DNA of 64,000 nucleotides, from assembly GCF_004664715.2 (NCBI RefSeq), contig NC_051065.1:151864826-151928825 (forward strand), read 5' to 3'. Positions 21,419 to 33,269 of this stretch are shown piece after piece. The notes under the pieces are model-generated. The model searched no databases, was not told where the DNA came from, and saw nothing but the letters and a program-made list of their open reading frames with translations. This DNA comes from Peromyscus leucopus. Its lineage: Eukaryota; Chordata; Mammalia; Rodentia; Cricetidae. Position 1 is the stretch's first letter. Each line of letters begins with the position of its first letter. A program made the translations under genes and the position numbers.

Positions 21419-22196
21419 GCTTTCCTTTTGGCAGTGTACAGTGGCAAGATGGTGATGCAGATTTCCAGGAAGAGGAAATTGGTTGCTCATGGCATCTCCA
21501 AAGCTGACTGGATGAGTTTCTCACACAGAGGCTAGCTGAAGATGGCTACTCTGGAGGTGAGGTCTGAGGTACAGGGACTGGGACAGAAATCATCATCTTA
21601 GGCACTAGCATACAGAATATTCTTGGTGAGATGGGTCAGTGGATGTAGGAACTGATTGAGGTATTCCAGAAGTGTTTGTTTTCTCTGAGGACACAGTAGA
21701 GCCTGAGGGCAACCACAAGAGCTCTGTGTGACCAGGCTGGCCTGCAGTACAGAGGGATTGTTATGGTATGCAGTGGTTTATCATGGAGAGTTCGGCCAAG
21801 TGCTAAAAGGTTGTTTATCTGGGAAAGTTTGAGGACTGGTGGCTAAATCCATGTAGATGGTCTGGTGATCCATAGTAGAGACCCCACTTACTACTATACT
21901 AGTGCTGCGTACACAATGTCCTGCTTAGACAAGGTGTGCCAGGAATCAACATGTGCCCTGGGACCCACGTGGTAAGACTGGCCTTAAGAAACCCTTGCCG
22001 TACCATGTGAACATCATGGAAACCAAAGATGAGATCCTGCCCACCACTCCCATTTCAGAACAGAAGTCAAAGCTGACTGCCATGCCTCAGCCGGTCCCTA
22101 GAGCACAGCAAGTCTCCCTGGCAACTATAGCTGGAGTCCGTTAATATACACGTTAATATGTAAGGATATTGAATAAAATGTTACACAAAGACATAG
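21419..22196 (+). pseudogene. Rps3-ps: Processed pseudogene of ribosomal protein S3
   Basis: The conceptual start at 21449 gives MVMQISRKRK..., close to the RPS3 N-terminus. The C-terminal part (about 21953-22120) reads [18 protein letters not shown], then [14 protein letters not shown] and AMPQPVP, which is the RPS3 C-terminal tail. There are no introns. The 5' UTR remnant 'tttccttttggcag' and a 3' AATAAA (22172-22177) are kept. Flanks AAATTATATA (21409-21418) and AAATCATATA (22197-22206) resemble a target duplication with one change. Early stops, frameshifts and loss of the normal stop codon show it is dead. The parent RPS3 is a 40S ribosomal subunit protein. Confidence 0.93.
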
Positions 22197-22496
22197 AAAT
22201 CATATAAATGCATGGTCTAATAAATGATATTAAAAACCAAGGTAATAATGTCCAGAAGTCACCATTCCCTAATCATTTTACTCTATTTTATTATTTATTG
22301 GCTGTGCTGTTAAGGTTATTTACATTGATTTGATTCTGTAGGGCGGGAACACTATAGTATGCTATGTTGCACATCCCTCCTGACTTGCTCTCAGTAGCAG
22401 ATCATTGGTAGCTTGAAGCTGACCATGGTAAAAATAGTCATACGATGGAAACTGGAAAATGCTACCCTAGTGAATATCTACACACATACATGTGCC

Positions 22497-22564
22497 ATAC
22501 ATACATACACACACACACACACACATATACAACTATAGCCCTCGTGTGTCAACTACAGAATTGT

Positions 22565-22597
<33 letters not shown>

Positions 22598-22638
22598 ACA
22601 TACACACCTATAGCCCTCATGTGTCAACTACAGAATTG

Positions 22639-22679
<41 letters not shown>
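22497..22679. repeat. Compound (CA)n array with a duplicated 32-base spacer
   Basis: Three CA arrays are separated by two near-identical spacers at 22533-22564 and 22608-22639 ('ctatagccctc', then 'tgtgtcaactacagaattgt'), about 75 bases apart. The spacers differ at about one base, so the array expanded by duplication of a CA-plus-spacer unit. Confidence 0.93.
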
Positions 22680-22680
<1 letters not shown>

Positions 22681-23249
22681 GGTTGTGGGGCTAGAGCCTG
22701 GCTCCTGCCTCCCTCCCTTATCTCTTGGAAACTCTGTGCCCATCTTCCTTCTACCCAGTGACCCACAACAACCTGTAGCAGCTCAGATACATCATGTTAC
22801 TCTTGTTAATGTATTTTTACTCCAGGACATGTGGATTCTTCTGTCTGGAACTCTCGCTGCCTCCTTATTTCCATGATAAGCCACTGCTAATCTTTCAACC
22901 TTAACCAAACAACCTAACCTATGGGAGACTCTAGCTACTGCCTCCTCTTCTATGAAGGCTTCCAAAGTAGGCAAATCCTAGAGGCGGCTCCTAAGGCAGA
23001 GAGAAAGGTTTAAAGGTTGTACCTGGAGGGTCCTGGTTGAGGGCTCCAGGGACAGGGGGAGACCAGCAACTTTAAGGATCTGAAATAAATAGAGGATAGC
23101 TTTTGGAAGGTAAGGACAGCTGGTCTAGAGAGTCAGTCAGGGGCCAGGACAAGAGGGTCTTGAAAGTCATCTGCAGAAATCTGGTCTGTGTCCTCAGAGC
23201 AGTGAGACACCACCATGGTATAAATAAGATCTTATTAGAACTCACCTAG
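22680..23249. other. Unassigned unique sequence
   Basis: No exon, RNA gene or interspersed repeat recognised. Confidence 0.4.
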
Positions 23250-23372
23250 AGCTGGACTTGTTGGCATATACAATTAATCCTAGCACTTTGGAGCAAAAGG
23301 AGGCAGATCCCTGTGAGTTTGAGGGTAGCCTGGTCTACATAGTATGTTCCAGGCCACCCAGGTCATTACAAC
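23250..23372 (+). mobile_element. Old B1-like SINE
   Basis: 'gagctggacttgttggcata', 'taatcctagcactttgg', 'ggcagatccctgtgagtttg' and 'gtagcctggtctacatagta' give a diverged B1 (B1F/PB1 type). Confidence 0.8.
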
Positions 23373-23707
23373 TTCAATTATAAGATGAATAAGTTCTAGA
23401 AAACACATATGTAGAATTGGCAGCTATGGTTAATAAAAGCACATACTTGAAAATTTCCACAAATAAATACCATTTCTATCATACTCACAAAGGAAAAGCT
23501 ATGTGAGTGGTGGATACCAGAAGTGGCTTGATTGTGACAACTGTTTCACAATGTATATGATATCAAATCATCAAGATACACACCTCAGTCACATGTGGTA
23601 TTAATTAGACCTCCAAAAAGCTGGAGACATGCAGAATCATGGAGCATGATGATTGGATTTGGTGCTGAAGTTGAGGAAAGAATGAGGAACCCAGGAGAGT
23701 CAGGGAG

Positions 23708-23905
23708 AGCTGATTGGTTCATGGTTCATCTTTGGCTTGGTAGGTTGGCCATGTCTGTGACATACATCAAGTACAGCTGAGGGGTTCCAGAGCTGTTCTT
23801 TGGGTTCATCAGCTTGGCTGTATCTAAGATATCTACGGATGGTTTCATGGCTCATCTTTGGGTTAGTGAAGTTGGCTATGTTTATTACACAACCAAGTAC
23901 AACAT
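23708..23905 (+). repeat. Degenerate tandem repeat unit
   Basis: Two good copies about 123 bases apart share 'ttcatggttcatctttggct' / 'ttcatggctcatctttgggt' followed by 'gttggccatgt' / 'gttggctatgt' and 'caagtac'. A weaker third piece ('gggttcatcagcttggctgt') lies between them. This looks like an old local tandem duplication of unknown origin. Confidence 0.6.
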
Positions 23906-25511
23906 AGTTTTGGTTGTCACCTCAGATGGTACAGTAGAGAAACATACCCTCAGGATCATCAGCTTCTGGGTAGTAACTGAAGCCACGGGAACAGCCACAG
24001 CTGCTCATTGTCTGGAAAGAACGGCTGGAGTATGAGGAGTCTGGACTTCCCAGGGCATCACATTTAATAAGTGCCAGTGTAGGGAGAGACCAACAAGATT
24101 GAGTGTGGAAAAAAGAAGGAAAACAAGAATTACAGAATCGTGGAAGCTCCAAGGACAGTAGTATGAGATTAGGGAGCGATGAACAAACTCTCATGTTCCG
24201 TGCAAAGCAGAGAAAGGAAGGTAAGCCTTGGCTACTGTATCTGCAAACACAGCGCATCCAGGATGCAGGTATGCCCGGATGCCAATGGACACACGAGGGG
24301 GAGGCCGGGCAATGCCGCTTCTGTGTGGGTAGGAAAGGGGCTTGTTGACGCAGTCATCCAGACTCTGTCCTGACTGGGAAGCTGAGGTGAGGGAGAAGAA
24401 TTTGGAGAACAAAGGCTGTTTTCTACTTGGTTGTCTTCTTTGTGTTTTGATGGAAAAAGCCAACTGTCTAAATTTTGAGTAAAGAGAGAGATTGTTAGCT
24501 TGCCCTCTGTGAATGAAGGAGAATGACCTTTTGAAATAATCAATGCCACATTTCATTTTATAACCCCCTATGTTTAACCTGATAAAAGTTTAGGATTGTC
24601 ACAAATGTTTCCTGACTTTGCCTCATTTTGTTGACAAATGCTTCTGCAGATTGCTGGTTAGCTGTCCACACTTTGGGCCTTTGTTTTTCTTTTCATTGAC
24701 AAGTTTAAAAAAAAAATCTTCCTGTCACCAGCCTCTGGGAGGCAGTATATTCTGAGTGTTCGTTCCCACTCTGGCATGTCTGGCTATCAACCATCGTTCT
24801 CTGTAACTCTTGTGAGCCTGAGTCACTCTGGTCCTTCTGTCTTTGCTGGGCAAGCTCCAGTTTGTGTCTAGTTCTTTCTTTTATTTCTCATTTATCAGCA
24901 CGAACAGAAAACTGCCTACAGTGTCTCCAGTTCCCAGGCTGAGGAAGTTAAAATGGCTGATTTTTTTTTTTTAATTTCTCTAAAAAAATACTTCTAAAAA
25001 TCTTAGGCTCTTGGAAGCTCATGACTAGAGAAGAAGATGAAAGGTCATCTGACCCTTTCTGTACTTCCAGGCAGTTCTATTTTTAATCAGTTTATCATCA
25101 ACGGATCATCTTTAAGACTTTTTCATAAAAGACTCCATAGACCCAAGCCTTATAACTAAGGCAACTATATAATTAGCACTTCACTGGGGATGCTTGTAAG
25201 AACTAAGTAGAACACCAAGGACAACTGAAGTATCCGGGGGCTATCCTGAGCTAGCTGGGACACACAGTCACCCTACCTATGATGGATGTGCTCTGTGGCC
25301 CATGGAGCAGAGTCTCATTTTGGTTGGTGTTGAAAATTTGGGGCTAGTAATTGAGCACTCCCCATGGATTAGGATTGTTCTACTTACTGAAACTAAAGAT
25401 GAGTGAGGTACATCCTTGTCTTAAAAATTTGTTGAAGAAGAAAAATAAAATTTCCGTAATTAAACTTGATACACTTTGATAGGCTTTGTGGGAAAAAATG
25501 CATTGGAAACT
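23906..25511. other. Unassigned unique sequence
   Basis: No gene found. Several overlapping minus-strand frames of 105-121 codons around 24191-24556 lack any signature. 24700-24900 has a weak MIR-like look that was not strong enough to call. Confidence 0.4.
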
Positions 25512-25896
25512 TCTCTAGTTTGCTTTCTGCTTCTGTGATAAGCAAATTGGAGAGGAACAGGTTTATTTGGCTAAAACTGCCAGGTAACAGCCCATCATTG
25601 AGGGAAGTCAGGGTAGGAGCTCAAACAGGAACCTGTAGGCAGAAACTGAAGGAGAGAGCACAGAAGAATGCTGCTTACTGGCTTGCTTCCAGGCTGGCTT
25701 TCAGCTCCCTTTCTTACACCGCTCAGGCCCACCTGCCTAGCACACGTACCTCCTGCAGTGGGCTGGCCCCTCCACCGCTAGTTAGCAATCAAGAAAAATG
25801 CCCTACAGATATGCCCACAAGCCAGTCCGATGGAGGAAAGCCTTCATTTGAGGTTCCCTCTTCTAAGTGTGTCAGCTTGACAACCTAGACTAGCAT
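25512..25896 (-). mobile_element. Rodent solo LTR ('TGTCAACTTGACA' family)
   Basis: Reverse-strand copy with 'gcttctgtgataagc', 'gaacaggtttatttggc', 'caaacaggaacctgtaggc', 'gaatgctgcttactggc', 'caatcaagaaaaatgcc' and 'gtgtcagcttgacaacctag'. Same family as 5951-6370 and 30556-30963. The 140-codon frame over it is chance. Confidence 0.82.
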
Positions 25897-26946
25897 CATA
25901 GGAACAAAGCCGAAGTGGCTGGATTGGAAGGGCTCAAGAGCGGTGGAGGATCCATGAAAGCGAGGCTTTAAAGAATGCTGTAGGTTGGACGTATTCCCAG
26001 AGGCCTGCTGTCGGTGGTGCTCTTGAGAGGTGGTGGGGGAACAAATGTGGAGTGAGAGGACTTGGAGACCCAGGGTTGATCTTCTGAAAGCTTGTAACTT
26101 CACGGAAGGCTTCTGAGCACCGCAGACAGACAGAAGACCAAGTCGATTCTCAGGAGGCCAAGAGTGGAGAGAGCAAGGGGAGGGTGCTCAGTGACACGGA
26201 GGTGGCCCGGGAGAGCCGCAGCGTCTCAGACTGGGCAATCGCTTGGGGATCTTATAGGAACAGTTTAATAGGATTGAGCAGGAGGCATGACTAAAGGGTG
26301 GTCAGGTTGAGTGTTAGGAAACATTGGGGTGTAGGTGTCCCTCTCCAATATTTGAAGTTAAGCCAAAGGAGGAAATTAAAAGTAACCATGAGCTCAGATT
26401 AATAAGAATTTCTTTTTTCAAGCTAATGAAATTTGAAGAAAGTCCATTTTTACCATGAAAAAAAATAGCCACTCTGAGTGTCAGAATACAGAACATGCCC
26501 GTTTTACCATTACCAATGTGGAGCTGGTTCAGTTCAAATTAATAAAAATGATACACAAGTTAAAACTCAGTTCTTCAGTACTAGCCACCGCCTGACAGGT
26601 GCTTGGTTGCTTTCTGGCCAGCGGCTACCAGATTTGGTAGGGACCTCCATGGCCTTTGCTGAGCCATCTTGCTCAAGACCCCAGCACAGTCCATCGACTT
26701 CTCAACCCTGCACTTAGAACTGAGCATGCTAGCCCTGTTTTCAAACTCAATTCTAAAGTGAAGAGAGCCAGAGGATATCTTTATCAGATTGGCTGAAGAA
26801 CCATCATCATCTTAAAGCCAGCATTCCCCAGATGCTGGCTTATAATGAAGTGTCCGTGATAAAGGAAAGAGAGCCATGGAAGTACACGAATTATTTCTGA
26901 CTAATACAGTCTTTTTATAGTTACTACAGTAACTCTTTGCATTGGC
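25897..26946. other. Unassigned unique sequence
   Basis: No repeat or exon recognised. 26185-26240 is locally richer in CpG ('gcccgggagagccgcagcgt') but short. Confidence 0.4.
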
Positions 26947-27088
26947 TAATTAGGCTTAGTGTATTCATATAACTTAATTTCTCTGTTTTTTTTTATAAAA
27001 CTATGTGTTCATTTGTATAATTAGGCTTTGTATAGTCATATAACTTTATTTCTCTGTGTTTTCTAAAGCTATGTATGTGTTCATTAGG
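26947..27088 (+). repeat. 71-base tandem duplication
   Basis: Copy 1 (26947-27017) and copy 2 (27018-27088) both run 'taattaggctt', then 'catataactt', 'atttctctg', 'gtgttcatt'. The copies have diverged by substitutions and small length changes in the T-rich middle. Confidence 0.85.
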
Positions 27089-28139
27089 AAAAATTGGCAA
27101 CTGTAGTTCAGTCTCTTCTAGGAAGCTACAAGGGCCCTGCTAGCTTCCCAGCTGTCTGGACCCATTTAAGAAGGTCTTGTTATCAGTAGGAAGAAAAGTA
27201 TCCAATTTCCCAGGACCTTGGATGTCTCCGTCTGTTGGCAGTAGATTTCTGAGAGACCACTTGTTGGCCAAGAGCATACTTTACATTCCTTCTTAATCCA
27301 GCTTTCCCAATCATTCCTCACTGGGAATTTGTCTTTGGGTGGTTTTATGTCTCCTAGAGGTTTATGTTTTTAAAAGTGACAATCTTTTTTGCATTATTTT
27401 TTTGTACATTGTATCTAGTGTTCATGGGAGCAGGCACTCCCGTACAATCTTCTGCCTTCTGCTTGGGTGCCAGCCCTTACCTGTGAGCACACTGGCTGAA
27501 TGTCTTAGGGGTCGATTTTATGGAAACATTCAGTACAGTGAGGCAATTAGAGGGAGTTTCTTAAGGGACATCTGGCCTTTGTTATATTGCTTAGATTCCT
27601 GAGACAATCTGCGTTTTTAAGAATCTGTATCATATCTGTATCATTGGTCAATCACTGGCTTCCAAAAGCACGTTGGTATTAGGGCAGTGGAGTACTTCCC
27701 ACTTTTCAGGCACTGACGAATACCTAGCTCTCAGCCAAAGTTTACCCCAATAGATTCTTCTGAATTAACAGTTTGTGCAATTCAGTGCCCCAAGTCATAG
27801 CCAGAAACTCAGACTGCATCTTCAGATTCCATGGACACCTGGTCTTATTGGGAGCAGCAAGGGCCCCCAGACACTGCTATGCCTGCCTGGCAGACAGTGG
27901 AAATCCAGCCTGGCTGAGGAAGCCTCTTTAAGTGAACACTGGCTGAGATGAGGAGGGACAGCAGCATGAGGTGACTGCTAGCTCTAGCTATGGACAATGG
28001 GCCTGTCTTCTGCCAGACTGGCCCCTCTGTGTCTCCTCCGGAGAAGGCCATGTACCCAGCAGTCAGCTTGTTTACAAGGACAACTGCCCCGTCCTCCTTA
28101 TGTTTCTGCGCTGTGGTCAACCAGCGGTATAATCTTGAG
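27089..28139. other. Unassigned unique sequence
   Basis: No repeat, exon or RNA gene recognised. Open frames of 87-91 codons lack signatures. Confidence 0.4.
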
Positions 28140-28325
28140 CAGGCTGTGAGTGGGAAGAGCTTTGGAGTCTGGTAGCCCAGATTTCACCCCCACCCCTTAC
28201 ATGGTCCAGAGCAAACCATTGAACTTCTACAAGCCTGTTTCTGGTTTATATGAGATGAGAGGAGATATTGTTTCTCAGGGTTGTTACAGAATTCAGTGGT
28301 GCATGTTTAATGCCTGAAACAGATG
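28140..28325 (+). repeat. MIR SINE
   Basis: 'gagctttggagtctggtagc', the core region around 'gcaaaccattgaacttctac', and 'tctcagggttgttacagaat' follow MIR order (gagtctggactgcctgggt ... agttacttaacctct ... agggttgttgtgag). Old tRNA-derived SINE. Confidence 0.65.
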
Positions 28326-30555
28326 TTCTGACGGTACTCAGTTCCCTCTTCTCTCATGTTTCAATCCTTTTGGGTACTGATTTTCTTGCCTACTAGGGCA
28401 GATGATTTAACGTTCTGCTGTCCATAGTCCTTTGGAGAATGGCTGCATCTCTGAACTGACTGGGAAGGGAAACAGGAAGAGAAGCCACACAATTCTCCGA
28501 TAATTCAAGGGCCAGCCAATGGTGGTCCAGGTTCAAAGCTCAGGCCCTGCAGTCCAGTCTTAACATCTCCCTGCTCCTGATGAGACTGCTCTGGTGTGAA
28601 CATGGGTACCACTTCCCTTCTCATGGGAAAAACATGTTCTTGGCCATGATAAATGCCACGTTATAATCTAAGGTCTATGTAAAAGTAATTGTGGCTACTA
28701 AAAGAAAAAGTCCTCCATTCTTGATGCTTAGGGAAGAGGCAGGATGAATGTTAGATGTTCCAGGGAGACCTTTAAACTGGAAACCTTTGATTTAGAACTT
28801 ACAAAAGCCTCCCGAGGCCTGGAGAAAATATCCACCTTCTTCCCCTGGCAACACTGGCTGGGTAAATTGAAGAGTTTTCAATGCTGGGACACCCTGGCTT
28901 CTGGAGGGTTCTCCTCTGGAGTCCAGAGATGCCCGGTAGGGGATTGAACGGAGCCCAGCAGAAAGGGCCGCAAATGTGGAGAAGAACACAGGAAACAGTA
29001 CCAGCCAGCCTGCCATCGGAGAGAAAGGGGTGTGTGCCCTCTGTAACTCGTCTGGGAGCCTTAGATCCCAGGGCAAGGCCCGCCTGCCAGTGCGCCACAT
29101 TGCCAACTTGCCTCATTCTCTGCGTTTTGCATTGTTTTCTGTTTTCTTGGGATCCTAATGACATTTTCATTTGAAAATTTCTGGCTTTATTGAGCTCAGC
29201 AAAGGGAAAAGGACTTTTTATTCACAAGCATTGAAGACAGCAGGAATCTGTCTGCCCTTAATGGACAGAGGTTGGAGTTATAATGAAGGTAAGATTTTTC
29301 TAGGATGAACTGTGTCTTTCATGTGACCTGAAACCTCCCCTGTATTCCTCACAGGGAAGGGACCCCAGGGCACCTTCATGAGACCTATGATTTAGAAAAG
29401 GCAGGCAATGGGTAGGGTGCTGACTCCACTTTCTCCTCAGCATTTACATTAACATAGGCCTGAGGCCCAGGCCGCTCTGCTGCCACTATCTGCCTCCCAC
29501 TGAGAGCTTACAGTGTACTTGGCATACGTACCTCAACCCGGTGTTAGGGTGCTCTGTCTTCAGAGACTAATTTGTCAAGGTCTATGATAAGTAGATCCTG
29601 GTGCTCAGTAGAGCTGGGGGATCTGGCTTTATGGTAGTCTGCTCTCCTGACACTGAACTTCAGCAGTATCCGGCTGGCCAGTTGAAGGTATGGTCATGAC
29701 ACCTTCTGTACAGTTGTGGCCTTTGAATCCAATGTCCTGCTTGAAAACATGGGGCCCCTAGGGGAGAGTGCTTTGGCTGAGTTGGGGCTACTTTCTGGGG
29801 TTCTGTCTTTGTTGAACTGTGTATGCCTCAGTGTCTGTGTCCTCAGTGTTCTGAGAGGCAGAGTGGCAGAAAGAGATGATGAGAAGCATTACCTTGGGAA
29901 ATGCTGAAATACGGGCAGCCGAATTCTTCTTGCATGTATCACAGCAAAGCTTCTGAGCCTGAAGATGTGGCTAGCTGTTCAACAAGAAGGAGGATTCTTT
30001 CCTCTCTTTCCGTGGTTTGGGAGCAGAAAGACCATCCACAGGAACCAGTGGTTTGCACAGGACTGATGGGGTCTCTGGCCTGGGGAATGTTCTGGGATTG
30101 AAGTTGGCTGAACGGTGGCTTACTTCCTGAGGTTCATGGGCCTCCAAGACACAGCTCCCAAAACTTAGAGCTCCCATGAGCCGGATGAGTTGTTATCACC
30201 AGGACTAGCCCTGTCACCACCCATTAAATTTTCTAGGGACCCAACCGCCTCAGCCTCCTGCTGACCCAGAGCTCTGGCATGGACTGGGCCTCCCCGACTA
30301 GTTAATGTTTCATTAGTGGTTTTCTGAAGGCACGAGTCCAATCTTGGCTGAATCGTTCCATTCAGAAGTACAGGAACACTTAATAAAAACAAAGTGTTGA
30401 AGGATCACCATCCCAGGAATCTGGTCCTTTAGAAGTCCCAGCTGGAGGCCTGGGAAGACTGCTACAGGGTCTCAGCCCCCTTCCCAGTGGGGCACTTTCA
30501 TGTCACACAGCAGCCCAGCTTAGTGCCATTTCATAACTACTTTGGTGTCCATAAG
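28326..30555. other. Unassigned unique sequence
   Basis: No coding exon supported. Overlapping frames of 97-123 codons on both strands around 28790-29175 contradict each other and lack signatures. No clear repeat. Confidence 0.4.
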
Positions 30556-30963
30556 TGTGCTGGCTAGTTTTATGTCAACTTGACACAGGCTGGAGTTACT
30601 TGAGAGATGGGAACACCTCAGTTGAGAAAATGCCTCCATAAGACTGGACTGTAGGGAAACCTGTAAGGTATTTCCTTAATCAGTGATTGATGAGGGAGGG
30701 CCCAGTCCCATTGTGGGTGAGGCTACCTCTGAGCTGGTGGTCCTGGATTCTGTAGGAAAGCAGGCTGAGCGTCATGAGGAACAAAGCTAGTAAGCAGCTC
30801 ACCCTCCAAGGTGAGCATTAGATCCTGCCCTATTTGAGTTCCTGCCCTGATTTCCTTCAGTGATAAACAGTGATGTGGAAGCATAAGCCAAATAAACTCT
30901 TTCCTCCCCAATTCGCTTTTTGTCATGGTTTTTTTTCACAGCAATAGTAACCCTAATTAGGAA
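30556..30963 (+). mobile_element. Rodent solo LTR ('TGTCAACTTGACA' family), sense
   Basis: Nearly complete: 'tagttttatgtcaacttgac', 'aatgcctccataagactgg', 'cagtgattgatgagggaggg', 'gcataagccaaataaactct' (AATAAA signal), 'tttgtcatgg' and 'cacagcaatagtaaccctaa'. This copy fixes the orientation of the family. Confidence 0.88.
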
Positions 30964-32089
30964 ATGAGCCTCTCTGAATATCTGATACAAGCTTTGGACT
31001 AACTCTAGAAGAACATAGCTATGCACATACATATAACTCTGGGCTTGAAACTGCAAGTCAGTCACAAGTCAACTTGTATAGTTAGTTATAGATCTGGGCT
31101 GAGAACCCGATGGATGCCAGCTTCTTCCAGCATTAGACATGGAGATGTGGAATGTTACCACCAAGAACAGCAAAAATAGGCTGTGATTTACTGCTTTTGG
31201 AGTTTATCTGTTTAGAATTTCTAGAAGTCTCTCAGTTGTACAGTGGGGTAGATCACTCTACTCACTGCAGACTCAGTGGGTGTATGTATGAGCTCAGTCA
31301 TGGCAGGCCTACTCCAACCATAGTCACTCCATCGAGCTCTGCAGAGACAAAGGCATTTAGAGTTTAGGGACGACTCAGGTGAGTTGCAGCAGGGCCCAGG
31401 AGAGATTTTGAACTAGCATCACAGTAGGGAGGGGAACTCACAGACTTTGGAGGGGATAAACCTGAATTCAAATGCTCATTGCTATTGATCGATCCCCATG
31501 GCGCTTGGCAAGTCTAGAGTCTATGGCTCTGGATCCTGGAAATTCAGGTGTATAGAGTGTTTGGCATGAATAGTAAGTGTTGTAGAGGTAGGAGTTATAA
31601 ACCACAGAGGGTGGAAACACACCACTGTGTGGGAGTAGAATCAGTGTTGGCAGGAGCTGTCCCGCTGATTTCTGAACCTGAAGCTTTCGGGGCCCAGGAC
31701 TGAGGAAGAGGGGAAGACCTTGGAAGGAAGGCAGCATTAGAATGTGTGGCAGCAGGCCATGAGAACAGTGTGCCTTGTCCTTTGGGTATCGTGATGAGGC
31801 AGGGAAGGTGCTGAAGTCTGGGGGCCAAAGAGATAATGGGATGGTTGATCGTTTTTTTAACCTTTACTTATGCATGGCAGGAAGGTATAGGGGATGTTCA
31901 TGAGTGTACCATGAGGTCAGAGAACAGCTTTCAGGAATTGGTTCTCTCCTTCCGTCATGTGGATTCTGAGTTAGGGACTCAGGTTGTCAGGCTTTTTTGG
32001 AAAGTGTCTGTCCCTTTTTTGACACCCCACTGGCCCATGGTGGCTAGCCCTGATTGACAGCTGATTGGGTTGAGAGTTCCCCAGGAGAT
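30964..32089. other. Unassigned unique sequence
   Basis: No exon or repeat recognised in this interval before the MaLR-type LTR. Confidence 0.4.
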
Positions 32090-32460
32090 TATTGGTACAG
32101 CATACCTCAGGGTATGTCTAGGAGGGTGTTTCCTGGGGTGGAGTGATTGGCTCATGAGAGTTCTGACCTAATTAAGGGCTAGTCCATTGAAGAACTAGAA
32201 CTTGGACTAAAGTAGTGGACTGTTGGAGCTTTGTGGGGTCGGGGCTAGAAGGGTCAATGAAGGTGTGTCTTTAGGAGCTGCATCTTGCCTTAGTATCTTC
32301 CTGTTTTTATTCCCCTCTGCTTCTGCCTTCTGTGATGGGAGCCGCTGTATCACACTCTCCCCACCATCGTGGCCCCAAGCCCCTAATTCTGTGAGCAAAT
32401 AACTCTCCTCCCTGTTTCTGTCATATATTTGGTCATAGTGACACAGTCAGGCTAATACAA
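32090..32460 (+). mobile_element. MaLR-type LTR
   Basis: Landmarks: 'attggctcatgagagttctg', 'agctgcatcttgcctt', 'ccaagcccctaattctgtga', 'gcaaataactctcctccct' and the typical end 'gtcaggctaatacaa'. The left boundary is approximate. Confidence 0.6.
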
Positions 32461-32984
32461 TTGGCTCATGAGGCCTCTTACCCTGGCCCTTGTGACAGCT
32501 GTTCCTAATCTCCATATCTGCCCAACAGATAAGGTAAACTCAGGACAGGTTGGAGGGATAATGAGGAAGAAGAGGGTTGTTTGACCTCTTCAAAAGTAGG
32601 AAGAGAAGACTTTACTTTTACGCTTTAAAATATTGATATATTAAAAAAAATATTGATATATTATTTTAAAGTTATTGTTTCTTTTAAATGCCATTGCCAA
32701 GTAGTAAAGCCTACTTAGAGCTGATGCCCACTTCATGTACTGCCTTCCTAGGGAATCTGCAACACCTTCTGTGAGTCCACTGACCAAGAAAATTGTACTA
32801 AGTTTTACTTTATGCAGTTTTATAAAAGCAATACTCTTTGTTTGTTTGTTTGTTTGTTTGATCATCTCTAAATATAAACTTAACAACTGACAAAGTTTTT
32901 CCAAATCCATGCTCTACATTGAGGTTTGAGGAAGGAGTATCTTTTTTTCCCTAAGGAGTTACCTTATTTTTCTTATACAGAGTC
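32461..32984. other. Unassigned AT-rich sequence
   Basis: Contains two near-identical 'aaatattgatatatta' pieces at 32628-32664 and a (GTTT)n run at about 32836-32860. Nothing else recognised. Confidence 0.5.
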
Positions 32985-33118
32985 AGATAAAAGTGTTGGA
33001 GCCCCTGGAACTAGAGTTACAGATTGTGGTGAGCCTTCATATGGGTGCTGGGAACTGAACCCAAATCTTCCTCAAAAGCAGCAAGTGTCCTCAACCCCTA
33101 AGTCATCTCTACAATCCC
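32985..33118 (-). mobile_element. B3/B2-family SINE fragment
   Basis: Reverse-strand B3: 'ggagcccctggaactagagt', 'tatgggtgctgggaactgaa', 'cccaaatcttcctcaaaag' and 'ctaagtcatctctacaatcc', the degraded tRNA-derived head. Confidence 0.75.
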
Positions 33119-33121
33119 ATA

Positions 33122-33262
33122 CTTTTTTTAAAGTCCAGGTCTCATTATGTAGTCCTAACTAGCCTGGAATTAACGGTGTAGACCAGGCTGGCCTCAAACT
33201 CACAGAGATCTGCAGGCCTCTGCCTCATGAGTTTAAAGGTATGTGCCACCATGCCCTACCTC
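33122..33262 (-). mobile_element. B1 SINE
   Basis: Starts in a T run ('cttttttt') and continues 'tctcattatgtagtcctaac', 'gaccaggctggcctcaaact', 'cacagagatctgcaggcctc', 'gtatgtgccaccatgcccta'. It abuts the B3 fragment directly. Confidence 0.88.
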
Positions 33263-33269
33263 TCAGTCC

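Noticed and set aside
21953..22144. 63-codon frame as a small gene
   Set aside because: It is the C-terminal part of the Rps3 processed pseudogene running past the lost stop codon.
22445..22876. His/Thr-rich 143-codon frame
   Set aside because: Translation of CA dinucleotide arrays.
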